Positions 37,118-47,000 of a stretch of 61,252 nt of DNA are shown piece by piece. The stretch is taken from contig CAMBPO010000008.1 in the NCBI GenBank assembly GCA_945869725.1, positions 1-61,252 on the forward strand. Direction: 5' to 3'. Under the pieces are notes generated by a model. It was given only the letters and a program-made list of their open reading frames with translations. It searched no databases and was not told the DNA's origin. Source of the stretch: Klebsiella pneumoniae (GTDB lineage: Bacteria > Pseudomonadota > Gammaproteobacteria > Pseudomonadales > Pseudohongiellaceae). The number at the start of each line of letters is the position of its first letter. Positions within the stretch are counted from its first letter, which is position 1. Made by a program: the position numbers and the translations under genes.

Positions 37118-37135
37118 CACGGAAACAATCGGCCG

Positions 37136-37624
37136 ATGCTGGAGTGGTTTGCACGCATAGAACTGTCCACGCTCAGCATCGGCGTGCGTGAAGTGTGGTG
37201 GGTGTTCCCCTCTGTGCTGGTCATCCATTCATTGTCGATGGCGATGATGGCGGGATTTGGCGTTGTAATCAGTGCACGTGCGATGGGCTTTGCGTCAGGC
37301 CTGCCCATGCATACGCTGCAGCGTTTCAAACCTTTGCTGTGGGCAGGGCTGGCAGCTGCCACCTTTTCCGGCCTGGTGCTGCTGCTGGGCTACCCCGCCA
37401 AAGCGCTGACTAACCCTCTGTTTTACATCAAGTTACTCGTGCTCATCGGCACCAGCTGGCTTAGCTTGCAATTGCTGAAGAGCCGTTGGCCCGCCCCCAC
37501 TGCCAGTCAACTTGCACTGTTATGCCTGTCGGGCTGGATTGCGGTGATTTTTGCCGGTCGATTTCTGGCTTATACACATTCGGTGTTACTGGCGTCGTGG
37601 TTGGTTTCACCGGCGGGAGGTTAA
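37136..37624 (+). CDS. Small polytopic membrane protein (DUF6644-like)
   Basis: A 162-residue protein with about four hydrophobic helices (residues 20-45, 65-85, 95-112, 128-155). It resembles the protein encoded next, from which it is separated by three bases: both have an N-terminal W-x-P segment (VWWVFPSVLVIHSL here, WGWPLIESLHFTGL there), a 'GFVLLLGYP/SGFMFVVSDP' turn and a 'AGRxxxY' near the end. These conserved His/Arg and helices recall small quinone- or haem-binding membrane subunits, but I cannot confirm a cofactor. Probably paired with its neighbour as a heterodimer. Confidence 0.72.
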   Translation: MLEWFARIELSTLSIGVREVWWVFPSVLVIHSLSMAMMAGFGVVISARAMGFASGLPMHTLQRFKPLLWAGLAAATFSGLVLLLGYPAKALTNPLFYIKLLVLIGTSWLSLQLLKSRWPAPTASQLALLCLSGWIAVIFAGRFLAYTHSVLLASWLVSPAGG

Positions 37625-37627
37625 TGC

Positions 37628-38140
37628 GTGTCACTGGTTGAAACCCTGACGGCTATTGGCCACCACAGCGGCATTTTTGCGTTCATGAATACGCAGTGGG
37701 GCTGGCCGCTGATTGAGTCACTGCATTTTACCGGGCTGACTCTGCTGCTGGGCACCGTGGGCTTGTTTGATCTGCGCTTGATGGGGCTTGGCAAGGGCAT
37801 TCCTATCAAAGCGCTGCATTCACTGGTGCCACTCGGTGTTGTCGGGTTTGCCTTGAATTCACTGACCGGCTTTATGTTTGTGGTCAGTGATCCCGGCCAG
37901 TATGTCCACAACCCAGCTTTTCAGATCAAAGTGCTGGCGATGATGCTGGCCGGGATCAACGTGCTGGTATTTTACGCGGTGATGGCAGGCGGTATCAGAG
38001 TACTGCCCGACAACATCCGTGTGCCGATGCCGGCACGGGTGATTGCACTGATTTCTCTTGGCTGCTGGTGCACAGTCATCGCTGCCGGGCGCTTGATTAC
38101 GTTTTATCGGCCACCTGAATTCTGGTGTTTCTGGTGCTGA
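37628..38140 (+). CDS. Small polytopic membrane protein, partner of preceding gene (DUF6644-like)
   Basis: A 170-residue protein with four to five hydrophobic helices. It starts at GTG 37628, three bases after the previous stop; an ATG at 37624 is out of frame. Conserved His at HSGIF and ESLHFTG, the helix LTLLLGTVGLFDLRLMGLG, and AAGRLITFY near the end match proteins annotated DUF6644. The C-terminus ends in an unusual Cys/Trp-rich WCFWC. The paired small membrane genes between an exported protein and a lipoprotein amidase suggest an envelope complex; the activity is unknown. Confidence 0.72.
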   Translation: MSLVETLTAIGHHSGIFAFMNTQWGWPLIESLHFTGLTLLLGTVGLFDLRLMGLGKGIPIKALHSLVPLGVVGFALNSLTGFMFVVSDPGQYVHNPAFQIKVLAMMLAGINVLVFYAVMAGGIRVLPDNIRVPMPARVIALISLGCWCTVIAAGRLITFYRPPEFWCFWC

Positions 38141-38187
38141 AGCGTTTATCCTGCCATCTGTGTTGTAAAACGCTCTGCGAGGACCTT

Positions 38188-39813
38188 ATGCAAGGTAAAA
38201 AACTGCTTCTGGCGACTGCCGTTCTGGCTGCGCTGTCACTGTCGGCGTGTGGCGAAACTGCGCCTGAAACCACCAACGAGTCGATTGAAGCCGCGCCTGT
38301 TGAGACAGCTGCCACCACGGAACCGGTCAGCACGCTGATTGCCGAGGAAATCACCGTGGCTGAACTGCAGACCGCGATGGCTAATGGTGAATTGACCGCG
38401 GTGGCTATTGTTGAACACTACATGGATCGTATTCAAAAACTCGATGGCACCACCCACTCCGTGGTTGAAATTAACTCGGATGCGCTGAATATCGCCTTGC
38501 AACTAGATCAGGAACGCGCCGCTGGGCGGGTGCGCTCAGCTCTGCACGGCATCCCGGTTCTGCTCAAGGACAACATCGACACCGCTGACAACATGAAGAC
38601 CACGGCAGGCAGTCTGGCCTTGCTCGGCGCACCGACTCCGGCGCGCGACGCCTTTGTTGTACAGCAACTGCGAGAGGCCGGCGCCGTCATCCTTGGCAAA
38701 ACCAATCTCAGTGAATGGGCCAATTTCCGTTCTAGCAGTTCATCAAGCGGCTGGTCAGCACGCGGCGGGCAGACCCGCAACGCTTATAACAGCGATGTGA
38801 CGCCGTGTGGATCAAGCTCTGGCTCGGGTGTTGCCACGGCCGCCAACCTCACCGTGCTGTCAGTAGGCACTGAAACCGATGGTTCAATTATCTGCCCGGC
38901 CAGCAATAACAGCCTGGTTGGCATAAAACCCACGCTGGGACTGGTGTCGCGCAGCGGCATTATCCCTATCGCTCACAGTCAGGATACCGCCGGGCCGATG
39001 GCACGCTCGGTCGCTGACGCAGCAGCGATGTTAACCGCGATGGTGGGTGCGGACCCCGCTGACAGCATTACCCAGAATGTGGTGACCAGCGCGCCTGTTG
39101 ACTACAGCAACTACCTGCAGATCGGCTCACTCAATGGCAAACGAATTGGGGTAATGCGCAGTGTGTTTGGCCGTAATCCGGCAGTGGATATGCTGATGGA
39201 GCAGGCAGTACTGGCCATGCGTAACGCTGGCGCTACCGTCATTGATCTGGATATCCGTAATACCCCCGAGATCAACGCCGCCGAATACGAAGTGCTGTTG
39301 TTTGAGTTCAAAGAGGGCATAAACCGGTACCTGACCCAGCGTGGTGGTTTTTACCAGTCACTGGAACATCTGATCCGCTTTAATGAGGTGAATCACAAGA
39401 CTCAAATGCCGCATTTTAGGCAAGAAATTTTTATGCAAGCGCAGGCAAAAAACGACCTTCGCGATCCCGCTTATGTGTCTGCACTCAGTACTGCAAAAAC
39501 CGGCAGCCAATCCATCATAGATAGCGCGCTGCGTGCCAATCAACTGGACGCCATTGTGGCGCCCAGTAATGGTCAGGGTTGGCTGATTGATCTGGTCAAT
39601 GGCGATAACGGCAGCAGCGTGAACTACGTTTCCAGTGCAGGTCTGGCGGCCATTTCAGGTTATCCGGCGATTACCGTGCCGGCAGGTTTTGTGAATGATC
39701 TACCTGTGGGCATTTCCTTTATGGGTGCGGCATTCTCCGAACCGGTGCTGATTGGCATGGCGTACGATTTTGAGCAGAAAACCCTGGCCAGACGCGCGCC
39801 CGGACAGCAATGA
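38188..39813 (+). CDS. Amidase-signature lipoprotein
   Basis: A 541-residue amidase-signature enzyme with a lipoprotein signal (LLLATAVLAALSLSACG, lipobox LSAC). The ATG at 38188 follows GAGGA. The Ser-cisSer-Lys triad is visible: Lys127 in VLLKDNIDTA, the glycine-serine loop CGSSSGSGVA (Ser209-211) and Ser233 in ETDGSI. It hydrolyses a C-N amide bond of a periplasmic substrate, possibly a peptide-derived or aryl amide. It is last of the four-gene set begun at 36107, 47 bases after the second small membrane gene. Confidence 0.92.
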   Translation: MQGKKLLLATAVLAALSLSACGETAPETTNESIEAAPVETAATTEPVSTLIAEEITVAELQTAMANGELTAVAIVEHYMDRIQKLDGTTHSVVEINSDALNIALQLDQERAAGRVRSALHGIPVLLKDNIDTADNMKTTAGSLALLGAPTPARDAFVVQQLREAGAVILGKTNLSEWANFRSSSSSSGWSARGGQTRNAYNSDVTPCGSSSGSGVATAANLTVLSVGTETDGSIICPASNNSLVGIKPTLGLVSRSGIIPIAHSQDTAGPMARSVADAAAMLTAMVGADPADSITQNVVTSAPVDYSNYLQIGSLNGKRIGVMRSVFGRNPAVDMLMEQAVLAMRNAGATVIDLDIRNTPEINAAEYEVLLFEFKEGINRYLTQRGGFYQSLEHLIRFNEVNHKTQMPHFRQEIFMQAQAKNDLRDPAYVSALSTAKTGSQSIIDSALRANQLDAIVAPSNGQGWLIDLVNGDNGSSVNYVSSAGLAAISGYPAITVPAGFVNDLPVGISFMGAAFSEPVLIGMAYDFEQKTLARRAPGQQ

Positions 39814-39834
39814 CCGGGATTGTTGTGATGCCCA

Positions 39835-40059
39835 TCAGGTCAATACCCATTGCACGATCCCAATCAGTGCAAACAATAATACATAGGTAACAAGCACACC
39901 GGTTATCGCGAACTTTTTGATATCGCCGTGCTGAAAATCACGTTCACGATTGCTGCGGCTTTGCACACCAAAGACCGCAGCAATACTACTTCCCAGCATT
40001 TGTAACCAACTGACTCCTCTTACCGACTCCGATTCGTATTTTTTCTGTGCTGAGCTCAT
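39835..40059 (-). CDS. DUF2970 domain-containing membrane protein
   Basis: A 74-residue protein: a short polar N-terminus, the DUF2970 core VSWLQMLGSSIAAVFGVQSRSNRERDF (residues 16-42 in two runs), then a C-terminal transmembrane helix (FAITGVLVTYVLLFALIGIVQWVL). This small one- or two-helix family is frequent in Gammaproteobacteria; its role is unknown. It is convergent with the amidase gene and its promoter lies in the 40060-40414 gap. Confidence 0.82.
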   Translation of the reverse strand: MSSAQKKYESESVRGVSWLQMLGSSIAAVFGVQSRSNRERDFQHGDIKKFAITGVLVTYVLLFALIGIVQWVLT

Positions 40060-40414
40060 TAAAAAACCCCTTAAAGTGCGTTATTGGCCCATGTTGTTTC
40101 AAACATCTCTTACTTGTCTTGTATACAGCAAGGCCTTTGCCAGATCGGAAGATAACTCAAGAACAATTTTATCCATTTGATATAAAACAATATTAATTGT
40201 TTTACCAATTACCAGCCCAGCTGCAGCATCACAATTTTTGCCAGATATAGTCGGGATCCTGCCAAAATTGACAAGCAGATCCAAGCAAGTTCTTTCATCC
40301 CAAAGCGAGACGACGCGACGCAAAACGTCGCTGGGGCACACACAATACCATTCTGGCACAAAAACCTTATACTTGCCCTAACTGAAAAAAAGCATGACCA
40401 CAGGGGAACACCCG
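40060..40414. other. 355-base gap between DUF2970 gene and recC
   Basis: AT-richer than its surroundings. It holds a possible -10 TATACT (40368-40373) for recC without a clear -35, and an 86-codon minus-strand open frame at 40099-40359 described separately. No RNA gene or strong hairpin was recognised. Confidence 0.5.
40099..40359 (-). CDS. Possible small hypothetical protein
   Basis: An 86-codon frame from a GTG at 40359, with AAGG five to six bases upstream, ending 39 bases before the DUF2970 start on the same strand. The product (…LVIGKTINIVLYQMDKIVLE… near residues 48-67) has a plausible amphipathic mix and is Leu/Val-rich but matches nothing I recognise. It covers the recC promoter region, and the first residues are Cys-rich. 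It may be a chance frame. Confidence 0.25.
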   Translation of the reverse strand: MPEWYCVCPSDVLRRVVSLWDERTCLDLLVNFGRIPTISGKNCDAAAGLVIGKTINIVLYQMDKIVLELSSDLAKALLYTRQVRDV

Positions 40415-43400
40415 ATGATTCAACCCGGTTTTATGGTGCTGCAAAGCAACCGACTTGAGAACCTGCGCCGGGTGACTGTGGAATGGCTGCGGCGTTATCC
40501 GCTGAACCCGCTGGAAAATGAAATACTGCTGGTACAAAGCAACGGTATTTCGCAGTGGCTCAAACTGGCACTGGCTGCCGACGTGGACAACGCAGATCCC
40601 ATGGAATCGGGTTGCGGCATAGCAGCCGCCATGGATATCTGTTTGCCGGGGCGCTTTCACTGGCGCGCCTATCGGGCGGTGCTCGGCGATCTGCCGGAAA
40701 CATCACCGTTTGACAAACCCCTGCTGAGCTGGCGATTGCTGCGGCTGCTGCCGACACTGCTGCATGATCCCGAGTTTGCAGCACTGACACACTTTCTCAC
40801 CGACGACCGTGGCCAGCGCAAGCAGTTTCAATTAGCACAGCGCCTTGCTGATCTGCTGGATCAATACCAGATTTACCGCGCAGACTGGCTCAATGACTGG
40901 GCCAACAATATCAACCGTATCACCCGAAGCAATCAAACCGCAGATTTGCCGGCTGAGCAAACCTGGCAGGCCGCGTTATGGCGACGATTGTTACAGGATA
41001 TCCCCGCGCAGCTGCGCCACAGTGGCCGCGCTCAGGTACATCAACAGTTTCTGGATGCCTGCCAATCCCTCAACAGCCATAACAAGCCAGCCGCCCTGCC
41101 ACGTCGTGTGGTGGTGTTTGGTTTGTCGTCATTACCGGCACAGACACTGGAAGTCCTGGCTGCGATATCACACTGCACACAGGTGGTACTGTGTGTGCAT
41201 AACCCCTGCCAACACTATTGGGGCGATATTGTTGACCCACAACAGTCATTGGGGCTGTTCAAAAAACCATACCGGCGCCAGGCGGCACGCGCTGATTTTC
41301 CGGCGATAATTGCCGATACCAACGTTACGCACATAGATGATCTGTTTATGCGCGGCAATCCCCTGCTGGCGGCCTGGGGTAAACAGGGGCGTGACTATAT
41401 CCGGTTGCTGGATGAGCATGATGAGAGCAGCATCTACGAACCACTGTTTCAGTCAGCACAGTTAAAAATTGATGTGTTTGACGCACCCGACGAACACCAT
41501 CTGCTCGGGCAATTGCAGGGCGACATTTTTCACTTGCGCAGTGCTGAGGAAGCACGGCAGGCAGCCACTGGCGCAGCTTGCGTCGCTGAGCTTTTGAACC
41601 CCAGCATCAACCCCAGCATCAGCTTTCATATCGCCCACAGCGCGCAACGTGAAGTAGAAATTCTGCAGGATCATCTGTTGCAGTTGTTTAATCAGGATGC
41701 CGATCTGCGCCCGCGCGATGTGCTGGTCATGGTGCCTGATATCAACCAATTTGCGCCCGCAGTTCAGGCGGTGTTCGGCAGACTGGACTATCAGGACAAG
41801 CGTTTTATTCCGTTCACAATGTCTGATCAAGTTAAACGCCATCAGGCACCTGTCTTAAAAGCGCTGGAGATGTTGTTGCAACTGCCGTCAGCGCGACTGG
41901 GTGTCAGCGAATTGCTGGATTTTCTGGATATTGGCGCTGTGCAAAAGGCCTTTGGGTTCGGTGCCGACGACAAGCCGCTGCTGCACCGCTGGATAGAACA
42001 AGCCGGCATCCGTTGGGGATTGAATGCAGCACATCGCGCCAGTTTTGGCATGAGCGCGCTTGATAACAACAGTGCACTTGAGCAAAACACCTGGCACTTT
42101 GGCTTGCGTCGTATGCTGCTGGGATATGCCATCGGCAGCGGCCAGCACGGAGCGACGTCGCAGTGGCAGGATATCCAAGCATTTGATGAGGTCGGCGGAC
42201 TCAGCGCTGCGTTAGTGGGCAAACTGGCACACCTGCTGCGTCAGCTTGAGCAGACCTGGACAGTCATGCGCGAACCGGCACCAGTGACGCAGTGGACGTT
42301 ACGGCTGAGCCTGCTGTTGTCGCAGTACTTTGTTGCCGATGAGGACGAGGATCTGTTGCTGGTGTCGCGGGTGGAAAAAGTACTACGCGACTGGCGTGAC
42401 GCCTGTATAGAAGCCTCATTCACGGATGCATTAAGCATTGATGTGGTACGCGAATTTGTGCTCGAACAACTTGATGCCCAACCTTTAACACAACGTTTTC
42501 TGGCGGGCTCAGTTAACTTCGCCACGCTGATGCCCATGCGTGCCATTCCGTTTAAACACATCTGTCTGCTGGGCATGAATGATGGCGACTATCCGCGCCA
42601 GGTGCCTTCCGTGGACTTTGATCTGATGCGCCATGATTATCGCCCCGGCGATCGCTCGCGCCGCGATGACGATCGTTACCTGTTTCTGGAAGCATTGCTG
42701 TCAGCGCGGCAATCCTTGTACATCAGCTGGACCGGACGCAGTATCCGTGACAACAGCGAACGCCCGCCCTCGGTCTTGGTAGCCCAGTTGCGCGATTATC
42801 TGGCGACAACGTATAACACCGGTCTGCTCAGCAGCATGACCCGCGAGTATCCTCTGCAACCCTTCAGTTCGCGCTACTTTGATGCCGCGTCCGATCTATA
42901 CACCTATGCCGCTGAATGGTCACAGACCGGGCAGACGCCGCGGGCGTCGCAAGTTCAAACTCCACGGGTGCAAACACAGGAGTCTCAACCACCCTTCTCA
43001 CACACACAACAGACAGCGGCTCTCAAGGTTAACCAAATCCGCCTGAGTGATCTTGAAAAACTGATGCGAGTGCCTGCCGAAGTGTTTTTTGAACAAAGCC
43101 TGAGCGTGATGTTTACTGCTGAAGACGTGACCGCAGAAGATCATGAAGTGTTTGCGGTGAACGGTTTGGAAAACTGGGGCATACAGCAGCAACTCATCAA
43201 AGACGCGGTCGCAGCTATAAAAAGCTCAACTGAGGATATCGATATAGCTGACCTGTTGCTGACACTGATGGGCAAACAACAACGTAGCGGCAATCTACCC
43301 ATCACGCCATTTGCTGAATCCTATGCCACAAAAACCTTGCAGCGTTTGCTTAAACCTCTGCAGATTTTTTCTGACCTGCTGCGTGACTATCCTGAAAAGC

Positions 43401-44020
43401 AGAGCGTAGGTATTGTGCTTGATTCCCCTGACAAACAAGTGACACTGTCCGATCAGGTCAGTGATTGCTGGCAACAGACTGGCAACGCTGAACAGCGCAT
43501 TCGCTGCGTGTTGCTGAGCAGTCAGTTATGGAATGGAAAAGACGGCAAACAGACCACTGTCAAATGGCACTACCTGACACGATTATGGCCGGGGCATCTG
43601 GCGGCTCAACTTAACGGGCCGGTTACAACGCATATTCTCGGACCTGAAACGTATGAAGAGCTTGCACCGCTGGATGCGGATGAGGCTCAACGGCAGTTAA
43701 TGTCACTGGTCCATCTCTGGCAGCACAACCTTGTTTCACCCTTGGCGGCCAGTGTTAAAACCAGCTGCGCCATGCTAGCAACGCCAAAAGACAAATCTGC
43801 TCAGGCGGTTGCGCGCAAGGTCTATGACGGCGGCTACAAAGTCATCGGTGAAGTTCAGGATCATTATGCCTTGTGCAGATTATGGCCAGACTTCGAACAA
43901 CTGCTTCGCAGCAGTTTTGTGAGTGACAGTGACCAGTTGTATCGCAAATTGATCGAACACTGGCAGAGTCATCGCAACACAAATGCGCCAACATCAGCGG
44001 ATACGGAAGACGAAGCATGA
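40415..44020 (+). CDS. recC: Exodeoxyribonuclease V gamma subunit RecC
   Basis: A 1201-residue RecC subunit, which recognises Chi and splits duplex DNA in RecBCD. The start at 40415 (MIQPGFMVLQSNRLENL) has AGGGGA seven bases upstream; the ATG at 40394 lacks one. The N-terminal motif QSNRLENL plus EILLVQSNGISQWLKL is typical, as are KHICLLGMNDGDYPRQ and DDRYLFLEALLSARQSLYISW-type inactive helicase/nuclease segments near 720-790. E. coli RecC has 1122 residues; extra length includes a Thr/Gln-rich linker near 850 and a 12-bp duplication (41597-41620). The last four bases overlap the recB start. Confidence 0.95.
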   Translation: MIQPGFMVLQSNRLENLRRVTVEWLRRYPLNPLENEILLVQSNGISQWLKLALAADVDNADPMESGCGIAAAMDICLPGRFHWRAYRAVLGDLPETSPFDKPLLSWRLLRLLPTLLHDPEFAALTHFLTDDRGQRKQFQLAQRLADLLDQYQIYRADWLNDWANNINRITRSNQTADLPAEQTWQAALWRRLLQDIPAQLRHSGRAQVHQQFLDACQSLNSHNKPAALPRRVVVFGLSSLPAQTLEVLAAISHCTQVVLCVHNPCQHYWGDIVDPQQSLGLFKKPYRRQAARADFPAIIADTNVTHIDDLFMRGNPLLAAWGKQGRDYIRLLDEHDESSIYEPLFQSAQLKIDVFDAPDEHHLLGQLQGDIFHLRSAEEARQAATGAACVAELLNPSINPSISFHIAHSAQREVEILQDHLLQLFNQDADLRPRDVLVMVPDINQFAPAVQAVFGRLDYQDKRFIPFTMSDQVKRHQAPVLKALEMLLQLPSARLGVSELLDFLDIGAVQKAFGFGADDKPLLHRWIEQAGIRWGLNAAHRASFGMSALDNNSALEQNTWHFGLRRMLLGYAIGSGQHGATSQWQDIQAFDEVGGLSAALVGKLAHLLRQLEQTWTVMREPAPVTQWTLRLSLLLSQYFVADEDEDLLLVSRVEKVLRDWRDACIEASFTDALSIDVVREFVLEQLDAQPLTQRFLAGSVNFATLMPMRAIPFKHICLLGMNDGDYPRQVPSVDFDLMRHDYRPGDRSRRDDDRYLFLEALLSARQSLYISWTGRSIRDNSERPPSVLVAQLRDYLATTYNTGLLSSMTREYPLQPFSSRYFDAASDLYTYAAEWSQTGQTPRASQVQTPRVQTQESQPPFSHTQQTAALKVNQIRLSDLEKLMRVPAEVFFEQSLSVMFTAEDVTAEDHEVFAVNGLENWGIQQQLIKDAVAAIKSSTEDIDIADLLLTLMGKQQRSGNLPITPFAESYATKTLQRLLKPLQIFSDLLRDYPEKQSVGIVLDSPDKQVTLSDQVSDCWQQTGNAEQRIRCVLLSSQLWNGKDGKQTTVKWHYLTRLWPGHLAAQLNGPVTTHILGPETYEELAPLDADEAQRQLMSLVHLWQHNLVSPLAASVKTSCAMLATPKDKSAQAVARKVYDGGYKVIGEVQDHYALCRLWPDFEQLLRSSFVSDSDQLYRKLIEHWQSHRNTNAPTSADTEDEA

Positions 44021-47000
44021 GTGACTCTCTGGATATCCGCACATTTCCGTTGTACGGCAGCCGGCTGATTGAAGCCAGCGCGGGCACCGGCAAAACCTGG
44101 ACCATTGCGCTGCTGTATACACGTCTTATTTTGCAGCATGGCCATGAATATGCATTTAACCGCGCATTGACCCCTGAACAGATACTGGTGGTGACCTTCA
44201 CCGATGCCGCCACACAAGAGCTTAAAGATCGTATCCGCGCAAGGCTGTCAGATGCTGCCCGTTGTTTTATGGAAGACAACTCTCAGGCCGACCCTGCATT
44301 ACTGGCTTTACGTGCCGACTTCACCGCAGACAGGTGGCCCCACTGTGCACGCCTGTTAAGTCTGGCCGCACAGTCCATGGATCAGGCTGCAGTATCCACG
44401 ATTCACAGCTGGTGTTATCGCATGCTGCGTGAGCATGCGTTCGACAGTGGCAGTCTATTTCAACAGACACTGATCACTCATCAGAGGGACATACTTGCCG
44501 AACTGATTAGAGACTATTGGCGCCAACATTTTTACACGCTGACACCTGCGATGGCAGCGCTGGTGCAGGCGCAGTTTAATGATCCTGACAGTGTGTTAAA
44601 AGCGGTACGGCCGCTGATCAACAAGACCCATACCCGGCTGAGTTTTATGGGCGAGGATCTGTCCCCTGCCAGCGATCTTCGACAGCTGGTGCAACCCTTT
44701 GTGGAGAACTGCAAACGGCTTGAGCAACTTGAGAGAAACGCGCGCGTCTGCTGGTTAGCGGCTCACGCGGAACTGGAATCGCTGCTCGATAACATCAGGC
44801 CTGCTCTGAATAACGGCATTTACAAGGAAGCAACAGCAGATAACACCTTTAGTGACTTAAAAAACTTGTTGCTAGCATGGGCAAATGGCGGCGCCAGGCC
44901 AAAACGTTTCGAGCGCATTGCAGACGGAAGCTGGAAGCTGAAAAAAGTAGGCAAAACCGTGCCCGATGCACCTCAACACCCGGCGTTTACCAGAATCGCT
45001 GAATTGCTTAAAGAAGAGACTCAGCAGCGTGAAACCACCGCTCCCGGCGTCAAGGCATTTGTGCTGGCGCATGCTAGGCAATGGCTGGAGCAGGCTCTGC
45101 AACAACGCCTGCAAGACAAAGCCGAACTCGGATTTGATGATCTATTATTGCAGTTAGACCGCGCACTGCAGGGCCCGCAGGGAGAGCATCTGGCTAAACA
45201 GATCCGTGCAGATTTTCCGGTGGCGATGATTGATGAATTTCAGGATACCGATCCACTGCAGTACCGGATTTTTGACCGGATTTATCAATTGGCTAACAGC
45301 CGCGGTGACGCCAGTAACTGTGACAGCGCAATTATTCTGATTGGTGATCCCAAGCAGGCCATCTACTCCTTCCGTAATGCTGACATACACACCTACCTGC
45401 AAGCACGACGCGCTACCGAGGGACGCCACTACAATCTGGCGGTCAACTACCGCTCGAGCAGCGCCGTGGTTGAGGCGGTCAATTATGTTTTTGCGCAGGC
45501 AGAGCACTTTCCTGCCGGTGCGTTCCGCTTCAAAACCACAGGTTCTGACCCTCTGCCGTATTTGCAGGTAGCGGCAAGGGGTCGGGACGAACAATTAATG
45601 ATCCACGGCAGTGCTGCTCACGCGCTTAACATTTGGCTCGCCAGTGATACTGACAGCGAAACCATTGCTTTGCCGTCGCGAGATTATAAGCAGCAGATGG
45701 CAGCCAACTGCGCCGCCACTATTGCCAGCATGTTGAACGCGCCAGACAGCGGTTTTCTCAGAGACACCGTGTTAACAGCGCTGCGCCCAAAAGATATTGC
45801 CATCCTGGTGCGTGATCGGCGCGATGCCGATGACATCCGCAAAGCGTTGGCACATTTCTCATTACCCAGCGTGTATCTGTCTGACCGCGAATCCGTATTC
45901 AACTCTCAGCAGGCAACCGATATGCTGTATTGGCTGAGCGCGTGTGCAGACCCTGCCAATGAACAGGCACTGCGCGCGGCACTGGCCACGGTGTCCCTGG
46001 CCATACCCATCGTTGACTTGCGGCGCATGCTCGACGATGAATTTTTCTGGGAACAACAGACTGCCGTGTTTCGGAAATTACACAACACCTGGCGCACACA
46101 GGGCGTGCTGGCCATGATGCGGGCGATGATGCAGCAGTATCAATTACCGCAACAGCTGATCAATACCTACGATGGTGAGCGCAGCCTGACCAATCTGTTG
46201 CATCTGGCTGAATACCTGCAAAAGGCCAGTCAGCAACTTGACGGCGAACAGGCCTTGATCCGTCACTTGGCGGAACAGATTGCCGACCCGGATGAAGAAG
46301 AAATTCTGCGTCTTGAAAGTGATGATGACCTGATTCGTGTGGTCACCATTCACAAGTCCAAAGGCCTGGAATATCCTTTGGTATTTTTGCCATTTGCAGC
46401 CGCCTACCGTGCGGTCAATCAATACAATCACGAGGTGATGATTGTTGATGAGGCGCATCCGGGGCAGCGGCGTCTGGAAATATCCGGTCACAAAAAGGAT
46501 ACCGCCGCCTGGAAGCAGGCCGATGATGAGCGCTTGGCAGAAGACATCCGACTACTTTATGTGGCACTGACCCGCGCGCAACATGCCCTCTGGCTCGGTG
46601 TCGCCAGCATCAGTGTCGGCACCAGCACAAGCTCATCCTTGCATCTGAGCGCCCTCGGGTATCTGATGGCTGCCGGAAAAAAACTCGATGCTCCGCTGAC
46701 CTCACAGATCCTTGAGAGCTGGACTGCTGAGTGTGCACACATCCGTTGTAAGCCAGCAGACTCGATTGAATCAGCAATGGACACTCAGGTGCCCACCGTC
46801 GCTGCAGTCAGTCCAATATTTAAAGCAGCGCGCAACTCAGAGCGTAGTGCCAATGAACACTGGTGGATTGCCAGTTACTCCTCGCTGAAGACCCGCGGCA
46901 TCCAAAACTCGGGCCTGCCAGCCAATGCAGATAGCAGCCGCACACCGGATATCGCCCGTGACGATCAGGTGATGGAAGAATCTGCTGCGGTGGCAGCGGA

